This document shows, one piece after another, positions 24,772 to 34,531 of a stretch of DNA of 64,000 nt (position 1 is its first letter; the number at the start of each line of letters is the position of its first letter). The notes beneath the pieces were generated by a model. It was given only the letters and a program-made list of their open reading frames with translations. It had not been told where the DNA came from and did not search any database. A program made the position numbers and the translations under genes. This DNA comes from Capitulum mitella (taxonomy: Eukaryota > Arthropoda > Thecostraca > Pollicipedomorpha > Pollicipedidae), in contig CP099844.1 in assembly GCA_030062745.1 (NCBI GenBank), positions 21,948,596-22,012,595 of the forward strand, in the 5' to 3' direction.

Positions 24772-26793
24772 CCAGGATTCCGCTCAGAGGGGGGACGAAT
24801 CGAATCAAGGGGGTCCTCGTAACCAATGGGGGCCCTCGCCAAGGGCGGATCCCAGATTTTGCCAAGGGGGGATGGAGGCAAATGGTCAGCGCGGGACCCC
24901 CATTTTTTGCCCTTTAGATATGAAAAATGGTGTAAATTTGCCTTTTTACCACATAAAATTACCCAAAAAATTCAAACGCATCACCTTGTTTGAGGAAATT
25001 CTGCGTTTTGTTCCAGAACAAAGTGGCCGAAATATGACAAAAAACGGCGAGATTTTAGACGGTTCCGCCTCCCCCTCCATTTGAAATGTCGTGTCTGTAT
25101 CTGGTCCAGGAGCCCCTCTGTCCCCTCAAACCGTAACTTCTGGAGATTTTGTTGTCAGCTTAGTTTCAGTTCCCTCTTGCGGTTACAGAGGCACTTTTGG
25201 TGGTCTCGAACCGTCTGCCGTGCCAGGACCCTCTGATGGTCTCAGGTTCCTTTTACAGTTTCACGTGTCCCGCGTAGGGACGTAGCCAAGGGGGGGGCAT
25301 GGGGGCCATGCCCCCTGAGCCAAGCGGTCTACACTACATACACAGCGATTCGCACGAATACGCAATAGTGATCATATGTTATATGTTTGCATTATATGTT
25401 TATTATATGATTATATGTTTGCAAAGGAAACATTATATGTATTCCTGTGGGTAAAACATGAGATCAGTTACACAGAGTTGCTGCTTTCCCCTATAAAACT
25501 CGTCACATGCCAGCGGCACGACAAAATTTTGCATTTGCCCCCCCCCCCGGACAATTTTGGCTACGTGCACGGCCCCGCGGAACGTCTCAGGCACTCCTTT
25601 GACAGTCTCAGGGGCACCTCGGACAGCCTCAGGGACCCATCTGGCAGTTTCAGGGACGCTTAAGCCATCTCGGGTTCCCTCCTGTCGTCCCTGGGACGTT
25701 TTTGCCGTCTAAGGAGCCTGCAGACACCAAAAAGGGCCCTCTTCAAGTCTGTGCCACAGAGGCACCTCTGGCAATCCTCTAGGTCCTTTGGCCGTTTCAG
25801 GAGCAGTGTGGACGTCACAAGGTCTAGTAGTTTCAGGGGCCCCTCTGGTCGTCTCAGGGGTCCCTATTGCTGGAGACTTCTAGTTAGCAGTCTCCAAGGC
25901 CCCTTTGTAGTAGTCTCAGTGAACCCCCGGGGCCCTAGGTACCCCTCTTATCGTCTCTGGGAAACATTTTTGCCATCTCGGGTGCCTCCTGGCAGTTACA
26001 AAAGACGTTTTGGCAATTTTAGGGCCCCTGTGCAGTTTCATAGGCCCTCTGAACATCTCCGGTGGTCCCCATGGCTGTATCAGGGGTCTTCCTCGGTTAC
26101 ATGAGGTATATCTGGCAGTCTTTTAGGACCCCTTTATCCGTAACAAGGGGCTTTTGTTGGGCGCTTCAGGGGCCTCACTGGCAGTCGCAGGGGGACTTTG
26201 CCCGTGTCAGAAGCCCATTTATTACATTCCGGCACTCTCTGACCGTCCAGCGCCGCCATAAAACCCAAATACTGTCTCAGAGGCTCTCTTATTGTCTTTG
26301 CCTTGCAGGGGCCTTGCGACTTTTGTGGCGGTCTCTGGGGTCATCTGCAGTGTACCGGCGTCAAAAAGGCCAGTGTGGCCCATCTGTGGCTCCTCTCGAG
26401 GTTGAGGTCACCGACGAATCCCGTTCAGCGGGCCCGTCTGGCTGGTCAGGGTCTGCTTGTGCCGTGTTAGGCACGGTCCTAAATTCGTTCCGCCTCAGAT
26501 ATCTCTCTGGCAATTTTAGCGGTCTCATAGACCCTTTGTCGTGTTGGGGCTTCTTGCGGTCTCAGGGGCCCTTGAAGTGTTTCAAGGGTCCTTCTTTCCA
26601 TCTTAGGGGCCATCTTATCGTGTCAGGGTCTCATGAACCCTCCCGGAGGTCCTCTGACTACATCAAGAACCTTCAGTTGTTCATTCACAGGGACCCCTAG
26701 GGACTCAGTCCTCATCATGGCCGTCTCAGGGGCCCTACGAGCCATCTGACGATCTCACGGACATTCTGCCATGTTGGGGCCCTGCATCCAATA
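24772..26793 (+). mobile_element. Truncated L element, copy B
   Basis: Starts in the middle of the L sequence (CCAGGATTCCGCTCAGAGG, equivalent to about 39536 in copy C), directly at the end of the gypsy 3' LTR, and runs through the conserved block and the minisatellite until about 26793. Both L termini are missing, so it is a fragment. It contains a MITE at 25275-25571. Confidence 0.75.
25275..25571 (-). mobile_element. CGTAGCC-family hAT-type MITE inside L copy B
   Basis: Inverted ends TAGGGACGTAGCCAAGG and (from the right) CGTGCACGTAGCCAAAA. Flanks GTCCCGCG (25267-25274) and GCCCCGCG (25572-25579) form an 8 bp duplication with one mismatch. In L copies C and D the same place reads CCCGCGGGG without an insert, which confirms the boundaries. 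About 297 bp, non-coding. Confidence 0.8.
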
Positions 26794-26819
26794 GAGGGCA
26801 TCGTGTCGATTGCACTCAG

Positions 26820-27180
26820 AGGTGTTCCAGCGACCAGGACTCGTGATTTTCAGGGGCCGCAGAATTAATGGACCAGGATGGTTTGCGCTGAAACGGGGTT
26901 CGAAACCTGTTAACGGGCTCCGGCTTAGGTCCGAGAGAGGTCCTCGTACCGACTGCATGCAAAGGTGGTCCAGCGACCAGGACCTCACATGTTTCAGGGG
27001 GCCCCACGGAATTCATGGGCAGGGCTGGCCTGCGCTGAACCAGGGTTCGAACCCTGCTGGGGGGGGGGGGGGTGAGCGGCTTAGGTCAGAATGAGGGACT
27101 CGCACCGATTATCAGCGAAAAGCAAAACAGGGCCCAGGAACCTACAGTTTTTCCAGAGGCCTCATAGAATGGGCCCAGGG
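26820..27180. repeat. Tandem units (~143 bp) with tRNA-like T-arm motifs
   Basis: Units starting near 26827 and 26970 share CCAGCGACCAGGAC and a B-box-like GGTTCGAAACC/GGTTCGAACCC. In the second unit the T-arm CAGGGTTCGAACCCTG is perfectly paired. A third, weaker unit follows from about 27130. No complete cloverleaf could be drawn, so these are called tRNA-like repeats (possibly SINE-derived), not tRNA genes. Confidence 0.55.
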
Positions 27181-28089
27181 GGCCGTGGACGTGACTGTGG
27201 ACGTCAGGAGTTAACGGAGGGACCAAGCTGTGCCGCACGTGCAGAGTTCGTGCATACCAGAGTTCGCACAACGCACGGATGGATCGTGGTCTTACCGCCC
27301 GGTCGGGCAAAATACGACTCCCGTTAAGTGAAGTATGGACTTTCGTAAGAAAAGGGGGCCTCTCAAGATCAAGGGGCCTCGAGATTTTGCTTTGCCCCCC
27401 TTCCCATGATCAAATACGACCCACCGCCACTGCGTTGCGGCCATTATTTTTGTCATACTTCGCGAATACCCTGGTTAAAGCTGACAGAAAACAATGAGGG
27501 CACCAAAAGCAGCTTTGGAGGAGCTCAGATCTACATTGCGGGGAGAGGGCATGGCTTCGCAAAAGGCTACAAATTGTCACCCCTGGTATGGCGGTCTGTT
27601 TTCCTGACAGCCGGTCATCGATATTCAAGGAACTCGAAGCTGAAGCGCAATCACGGCACTGTTCGGCACATGGAATTTAGAGTGATACTTGAATTGCTAA
27701 CTGACTGGCCTCTGTAATAAGAGGTACAGGCAGTGGACTAACAAATAACAGGGGTCACTCACGACGCATCTTTTTCACTGGCGTTTTATCGCGAGAACTA
27801 TTCCATGGTGCTGTTCATCTAAGCGGCCAAGAATTCTGCTCATCAGTATTCGACGTGTATAAGGTTCTGGGGCTTGCGTGCATCGCTGGGTCCACTGAGA
27901 TAGCCCGGCCTCAAAACTGCAACGTCGCGGTGACTCGCTCAGTGTCCGAATGGGCCACGTGATCTGGCAGAGGGCCCCGCTTGGTGGCGCACTTAGTAGC
28001 ACTGCGAGGATAACGACTCAAACCGGCTGGGCCCAGTCGGTGCTAGGAGCTGGAAGGTGACTGAGCGGCGCAGCGGTCCACACGCCGCC
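27181..28089. other. Upstream region of the aldo-keto reductase
   Basis: No repeat or gene recognised. No convincing TATA box or initiator can be picked out before 28090. Confidence 0.4.
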
Positions 28090-29061
28090 ATGAACGCCGC
28101 GATCAAGTTGTCCAGCGGCGCCCAGATGCCGTTACTGGGTCTGGGCTGCTGGCAGTCGCCCCGTGAAGAGGTGGCCGCCGCCGTGGAGGCTGCCATCCTG
28201 GCTGGCTACCGGCACATCGACACCGCCTACAGCTATCTCAATGAAGATGGCGTCGGAGAGGGCATCAAGGCGGCCATCAAGTCCGGCAAGGTCAGTAGAA
28301 AGGACCTCTTTGTCGTCACCAAGCTGCCCATGACCGCCATGCAGCCTGGCAAAGTGGAAAAGTACCTCAAGAAGTCCTTGAAGCAGCTGGATCTGGATTA
28401 TGTCGATCTGTACCTGATCCACCACCCAATTGGATTGGTAGAAAGAGGCGAAAAAGATGTCTTTCCAATGGAACATGGGAAGATCCTGCTCGACTGCTCT
28501 ACCGACCTGATCGCGCTGTGGAGGGAGATGGAGAAAATGGTCAGGCTTAACTTGACCAAGTCCATCGGATTGTCCAATTTCAACGCCAAACAGACTCTGA
28601 AGATCGTGTCCTGTGCTCAAATCCCTCCCGCTGTGAACCAGGTGGAGTGCCATGTCTACTTCCAGCAGCGCAAACTGCGCGAAGTCTGCAAGAAGTACAA
28701 CGTCGCCATCACGGCGTATGCCCCGCTGGGCTCGCCGGGCCGCCAGCAGCTGTACGAGAGCCGCGGAGTCAAGATACAGCTGCCGGACCTGCTGAACAAC
28801 GCCGTGGTGCGGCTGGTGGCCGACAAGCACCGCCGCACCGCCGCCCAGGTGCTGCTGCGCTTTCTGGTGCAGCAGGACATCATCGTCATCCCAAAGTCGA
28901 CCAACCCGGCCAGGATCCGCGAGAACGGAGACATCTTCAGCTTCCAGCTGGACGAGCTGGACATGGCGGCGCTCCGCTCGCTGGATCTGGACGAGGCCGG
29001 AAGAAGCTTTACACTACAGGGATTCGGCGGTATTCAGGAGCATCCCGAATTTCCATTCTAA
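28090..29061 (+). CDS. Aldo-keto reductase (NADPH-dependent), intronless
   Basis: 323 residues, the normal length of the AKR1-type family. These cytosolic (alpha/beta)8-barrel enzymes reduce aldehydes and ketones with NADPH. All four catalytic residues are present at standard spacing: D44 (GYRHIDTAYSY), Y49, K78 (VVTKLP) and H111 (LYLIHHP). The N-terminal GxGxW substrate loop (W21), the SNF motif (S162, N163), Q184, Y210 and the cofactor-binding IPKS (267-270) with R275, E278 and N279 are also intact. I chose the ATG at 28090 because its context GCCGCCATG is a strong Kozak match; the open frame extends 33 bp further upstream without another ATG. The gene is a single exon without damage, GC-rich unlike its surroundings, and has AATAAA 390 bp downstream. 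Arthropod relatives are often labelled 1,5-anhydro-D-fructose reductase or aldose reductase; the true substrate cannot be read from sequence. It could be an old retrocopy, but no poly-A tract or direct repeats were seen. Confidence 0.93.
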   Translation: MNAAIKLSSGAQMPLLGLGCWQSPREEVAAAVEAAILAGYRHIDTAYSYLNEDGVGEGIKAAIKSGKVSRKDLFVVTKLPMTAMQPGKVEKYLKKSLKQLDLDYVDLYLIHHPIGLVERGEKDVFPMEHGKILLDCSTDLIALWREMEKMVRLNLTKSIGLSNFNAKQTLKIVSCAQIPPAVNQVECHVYFQQRKLREVCKKYNVAITAYAPLGSPGRQQLYESRGVKIQLPDLLNNAVVRLVADKHRRTAAQVLLRFLVQQDIIVIPKSTNPARIRENGDIFSFQLDELDMAALRSLDLDEAGRSFTLQGFGGIQEHPEFPF

Positions 29062-29450
29062 GCCATAATGAATCGCGAAGTGAAGTTTTCTGAACTGGTC
29101 ACACAGCTGACCCAAGGCTCCGTCGGAAGTTGTTGGCAAATGACCGGACTAAATCGTGATGTAACTGATAGTCATGAATAGCCATGAAGTCACCATAGTC
29201 ATGAAGAACATGAATGTTCTTAAAATTCTCTAACTCTCGCTGGCGGCGATGGAACTACCACGACTGCACGACAGGTGACATGACCAACACTTCACGAGCT
29301 GTGACGAGGTCATCATCACTGCATGAGCGGCGGCAGGGTCACCACTGCCCAAGTGGTGACAGGGACACTACCATTTCATGTGCGGTGATGTGGTCACCAG
29401 TGCACTGCAAGTGCAATTCGGTACAAAGAAGGTAGTATGATTAAGTCCTG

Positions 29451-29456
29451 AATAAA
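29451..29456 (+). terminator. Polyadenylation signal AATAAA
   Basis: Canonical AATAAA 390 bp after the reductase stop codon, and the first good one downstream. No long A tract follows, which argues against a young retrocopy. Confidence 0.6.
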
Positions 29457-29507
29457 TGATTATGATAAGTCTGCTTGTGCAAGCTCCGATAAAATTATAT
29501 CATTCGT

Positions 29508-29690
29508 CTTGTGCAAACAACCTCAAGATAAACGCAAGTAATAGCCAGATGATCATGTTCGGCACCAAAATGATGTTCAAGGATGTGCCTACGGTGAGCG
29601 TTAACTTCAACGGAATACCCATGCACGAGTCACTCACAGTTAAAAACCTCGGTGTGTGCATGGCAAATGCATGGCCTTCTTAAAATATTT
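29508..29690 (+). pseudogene. LINE reverse-transcriptase fragment
   Basis: Translation gives NNLKINASNSQMIMFGT, then FNGIPMHESLTVKNLGVCM. This is the block after the YADD box of Jockey/CR1-type LINE reverse transcriptases (NNLKIN..KSQ..FG... and ..VKNLGV.MD). Only about 60 residues remain, and nothing recognisable of the element continues on either side. It is a dead scrap. It differs from the LINE at 43900-45132 and is on the opposite strand. Confidence 0.65.
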
Positions 29691-30720
29691 ATACACTTCT
29701 TGAGCCCATTCCACACAGTCCATGGTTGTTCTTTCGTCTCATGCCCAGTTTTATTATATGATTTTATAGTCATATTTTATGATATAATTTATGATTACAC
29801 TGAAAAAAATTACACCCATAATGCCGTAAATTTCAGTACAAATATTAGCACCTTTATAAAGCGTCAAGTGAGTACCATAATGGCATTATCTGTGTCGTTT
29901 AAGCCGTTTGACTGCTTCAAATAGTGTTCAGTCTTGATGTCTCCATTAACGCCCTTTAAAGGGGGTAAGACAACTAAAATGACTTATTTGAGCAACATTA
30001 TGAATGTCATTCAACACCCATCGCAACACATGTTATGGTCCTCATAGTACATCTTCTGCCCCAAAAAGTCCGAGTAGTACAAAAAACACAGGTATTCTGC
30101 CTGAAAATCCATGTTACACCCGTCGGTTCATCGAAACCAAAAATTCGGCTCCTACATGGGTACGTCATGATACCCATTTCAGATGTAGGATGTAGCCTTG
30201 GGAAATTAACTATTTAAACATTACCCGAATTGTTTTCATGCATCCAAACCACTTGAGGACAATACATTTTAATAAGCATCCAGTTATGGTCATGCAATCA
30301 CAGTACCTGCCACAGCAGTCCAAATTGTTGCTGATACCTGGAACCAACCACACAGAAAAACAATGCCAGTTTAACAGATAATCCTTCATCCGACATTTTT
30401 GCCCCATGCATAACCACAGAGGGATTTTTGGTTCTTACTGCTATGCGTCACGGTCACCCTACTTCACGCTAACCCTCCCTGTCAGCTGCCAGCTGTCCAC
30501 TGTATAGTGGTCGGGCCGGACAGTCAGTTTCTCTGGGACTCGAACCCATGTGCAGCAGATCCGAAATCCTCGATATTATTCCTTCAGTCATGGAACGGTT
30601 ATGGTTGAGCCTGATCCGAGTCCGAATCGGTGTCATGTCATGAGCAGTCTGAGATTGAGCAGACTCAGGTTCAGACTGCTCAGGACCCAGACTAGATCCA
30701 ATATGATGCTTTTTAATAGA
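29691..30720. other. AT-rich intergenic stretch
   Basis: No gene recognised. ACACTGAAAAAAATTACACC at 29797 matches a MITE-like motif near 43753-43786. On the minus strand around 30538-30552 lies a B-box-like GGTTCGAGTCC with a short T-stem, without a complete tRNA. Confidence 0.4.
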
Positions 30721-31485
30721 TGAGTCCGAGTTCAATTCAACCAAGCCGTAAGTCCGCTCTGTGCGCACCACACGAACTAGATCCCAGGTCCGGCCAGGCT
30801 GAAACTTATCGTGTGGTTAGAAGGACAAGATAACATGAGATTGTGATATGCATAGAGATGGCCGCTGCAACGAGCGCGCAGCGCAGAATACGTCAGAAGT
30901 CTACACTTACAACGTCCAAACCAACCTTCAAAGACTGCTCACAGCCAACATGGAATGACCTCCCACAGATCATCTTAGTGGATCCATTGCTAGACCCCAA
31001 ACGTGTTATGATCACGCTTCGAAGGATGCGTGAAGGGACACAACAACATTATTTTTGCTGGCTTTATTAAAAGACATATGTCCATGTCAATTCAAAAAAT
31101 GACTACATCACACATGCGTCCCACTCCGCAATCACATTCGTGCTTCCGGAATGGTTGATATATTGGAACAGTGAACACGTGCACGGATTAGTTAAGGTCA
31201 TATTTACGGTTCCAATGCCCACCGGAATGAGCTTCCACTGCAAGTACAGAAACGGTGTGCAACTAACACCTTCATGGACCACAGCGCAATGCATCGCGGA
31301 CCGAACGCGGCTTTCTACTTCAGCTTCTGCACGAAGGAAAGGGGTTTTCCGGCACGTGCATGCCATCCTGGATTTTCAAAACATGGCGCCGCAAGGAACG
31401 CCCCCATCGCCCGGTACCTCTTTGTGAACGCATAGTTAAACACTAAAAGAGCGAGCACGAGGGCGATGATCGTTATATATAATCG

Positions 31486-31486
<1 letters not shown>

Positions 31487-31526
<40 letters not shown>
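31487..31526. repeat. TA microsatellite
   Basis: Uninterrupted TA run of about 20 units in repeat copy II. Confidence 0.95.
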
Positions 31527-31528
<2 letters not shown>

Positions 31529-32223
31529 CGTTAACTCAGGATCGTTCAAGTTGTAGTAGGGGCTGCGTTTCGCCCAAATGGTCTCCTTTGAACGTGGGGG
31601 TTGCCATCCTGAAGTTCCTACGTTTCGAACAACCGTTTTCCTTTAAAATAGCCGTAGCCTGCTAAAGAGCAGCTTCTGAAACGCAGACAAGGTCCATTTT
31701 AATACATCCGTAATAGCAAACAACTCACAAAGGATATACGACACTGATGCTGCTTGTATCTTAGGATTGTGGGAAAAATTGTGCGTAGCGTCTAGGGTTT
31801 TGGGCTTTCTGCAGTATTTATCATATTTCATACCCGCTGAATTTAAGGGAATAACAGAACATTAGAACGTTCACCCTTTCGCGGTTCGCGTACACGAGGA
31901 GAACAGGCTATGAAAACACGTGACAAAACTAAAACTTGCACGGGCGCAGGAGTCCTTCGTCGTTGAGGTTAAACCAATATCATTTTGCAAGGCGTAATCA
32001 TTCGGTAACCAGTGCCGATAGTACAGTGCAAAAATTTGACATCACCATGGGTATGAAGATGTTTGAAGTATGAAGCAGTATGAAGCAGACAGCGTAACAC
32101 TTTCATCTTTATCATTTAATCATGTTTGTTAAAGTGAAATACAAGTTATGGCGCTATTTTTCCCGATCAATATCACTACAGCATGTCCCAATCCACAACC
32201 GCGACAGATATGACTTCCTTTCA

Positions 32224-33430
32224 CCCTATTCCCGGAGGGCTAGACGGTATGGTCGATTCCCGGCAGGGGGGCGGATTCGGCCCCCCCCCCTGAGATCTCG
32301 AGAACTACTTGTCCGATTTCAACGTAACAAACGGCAATCGATTTGCCGTGACGTGAACTGCATGTTTATAAAAAGAAATTTTCAAAATTTCGAAATTTGT
32401 GGATACAGGGGGGCAAAAATATCAAAATGGGGGGGATACTTTTGGACTTCTTATAACTCCGTCGTTTATGGACCGATTTCGATGAAACTGGCATGAATCA
32501 AGAGATTATGGATAGGGCTTTTACCATGGGTCCACAAATCTGAAATTTTGAGAAAATTCATGGGCGTTCACAGGGTTTCAAAAATAGGAGGATTAATTTT
32601 CCAACAACTGAATGAACAAAAAGGTAAAACACTTTTTTGGCTTCTCCTAGTCATGCTACGCTAAAGAAGTTCGAATCGTATTGCAATGTTGGTATAATGT
32701 TAGCATAGGCGGTGCCAGGGACATGAAAAAGGGGAACTATCATGGTCACACGTTCTTCAGATCAACTTGTGACCTTTGACCTTAAATGACCTCCAGTGAC
32801 CTTGGGGTCACCTGGAATGATCTCGTGTGCATTGGATACTATCATTAAATGTTTTCAATCATCTGAATTCACTCTATTCCAAAAATTTCATTTTATGGCT
32901 ATTGCGATATAGGGTACGCGCACTGACATTTTAGGCCATAGCTCCGTGACTTGACCTGATATCAAGCTGAAACTTGGTACACAAGTAGAGGGTACCTTTC
33001 TACGTCATATATATTCCGGGTTTGGCATTTGAAAAAACGGCGCCGAAATTATTGCAAAAAAATACATTTTGACTTTTGACCTTGACCTGACCTTGTAAAG
33101 TGACCTCAGATAAACAAAATTTTGTGTGCACATTGCCCAACTATTTAACTATACATCCATATAAAGTTTTAAGTTCTATCTTAAAAACTCTGTTTTTGGC
33201 AGACATTTTTTTTTTTACCCTCAACATGGCCAAAAATGGCCTGAGGTTCCTCCCAAAAACGTTGCCTGGCTCCGCTCCTAAGCAAAGTAGAATTATGAAA
33301 TTTTGTCGCAGCGCGTAAAAAGGATGGCTAGGAAAAGTCACCAAGTTTCGTGAAGCTGCGTCAAAAAGCCTGGAATTGGCAAGCAAAAAGCCCGAGGGGG
33401 CGGATTCAGCCCCCCCTGCCGGGAATAAGG
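32224..33430 (+). mobile_element. piggyBac-like non-autonomous TTAA element (1.2 kb)
   Basis: Inverted ends CCCTATTCCCGG and CCGGGAATAAGG, flanked by TTCA (32220-32223, one change from TTAA) and TTAA (33431-33434). CCC-initial inverted repeats with TTAA duplication are the hallmark of the piggyBac superfamily. Copy I of the host repeat has an uninterrupted TTTAAA at 1464-1469, the empty site. Inside are GC palindromes next to each end and a cluster of TGACCT half-sites, but no transposase. The other copy in the window is 54442-59751. Confidence 0.85.
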
Positions 33431-34531
33431 TTAAGGACAATGAGCTTCCGAATCAGTTCGAGCAGCACATGTACCAATGCATGATGTAACACCAGGATTT
33501 AAATGGCAGCTATTATTCCCTTCCATGGTCGAGTGCTGTTAACTTTACGATATTTTTGACATGGGGGAGAAGGGTCGAATTTGAAACTGGTGGGCGATCA
33601 TGAAATATAATAATATCCATTTTTGACTGACCTGCCAATCACTTTAGTTCTGAAGTCAAAACTCTCCAACGATGTTGCGAGACAGAGAGCACACGGCTGT
33701 AAAAAATTACTTCAAATAATACAGAAGACCCGCCTATTACTCCGTGTGTACCTAAAAACGATTCTGATATGAATCCACTTCTGTAATTTTTAATACCTCC
33801 ATCGCGGTAATCCCAAAGCATTTAAATAGACAGTTATCCCAATGTTCCACAATCAAGACAAGACTGCGTGAACACCTCTTAATGTCTAAATATGGTCTGA
33901 GAAAAATCTTATGTGGATTAATATAGTCTCACGAAGGTTTAAAATAATGGCCCGCTTGTGGTCTCAAAATCAGACCAACGATTATCCCATTTAAAGTGCC
34001 CGTTTTTCCAGTCCATCTGAGTGTGTGCTATGAGTCATCTAAAGCCTATTTTGGCTTTGGGGCCCAGTCCTGACGAGTAGCTATCAGGAACGTTAAGACC
34101 TCAAACAGCATTTCTTGGCTTGCAACCAGTTCTTCCCAACGGCTCCTGGCCCATCGTGTAAAGCATGCGGTGTTAGAACCGTTAGGTCGCGCAGTGTGTT
34201 ACAGTAAGAAACTTCCACGCGTTTGGTACACGCGTTATTAAGTCTTACCTGACGAACCTTTCAGATTCCAGGCAATCTTTGTCCTTCCATGACGCCACGG
34301 CTGTCATGGCCCATTCTTTGAAACCCGGTCGCCAGCTCATTCTCTCAATCTCTTTCCAGAACTCAGAACGAGACGCGTGTTGTATTGTCTGCTTTACAAC
34401 GGACCTAACCAGTACATCTGAACCAAGCCTATGTAAACTCTTAGAATGAACAGAATAAATATTCTGCATCGTCGTCTTGCCTGTGTCTGCGGATTCAGCG
34501 GAACCGGGGCATTCAGCCGGCACGTCCACCT

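Larger units (their letters stand above)
30721..34531. repeat. Unclassified ~2.5 kb repeat, copy II (with an insertion)
   Basis: Second copy of 1-2568, similar along its length, but interrupted by the piggyBac-like element at 32224-33430. A TA microsatellite (31487-31526) replaces a shorter TATATA patch of copy I (about 760-800). Similarity ends near 34531. No coding capacity is recognisable. Confidence 0.75.

Noticed and set aside
26062-26700. 212-residue open frame in L copy B (and similar ones at 40600-41094, 5122-5643, 60040-60402)
   Set aside because: They lie in the GC-rich minisatellite, have no conserved protein sequence between L copies, and appear in several frames and both strands.
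27030-27060. Possible tRNA gene at the GGTTCGAACCC motif
   Set aside because: Only the T-arm pairs well; acceptor, D and anticodon arms cannot be drawn at normal spacing.
28057-28089. Upstream GTG start for the reductase
   Set aside because: GTG is not a normal eukaryotic start; the ATG at 28090 has an ideal context and gives the family's usual length.
30538-30552. Possible tRNA or SINE head on the minus strand
   Set aside because: A B-box-like motif alone; no A box, cloverleaf or second copy seen.
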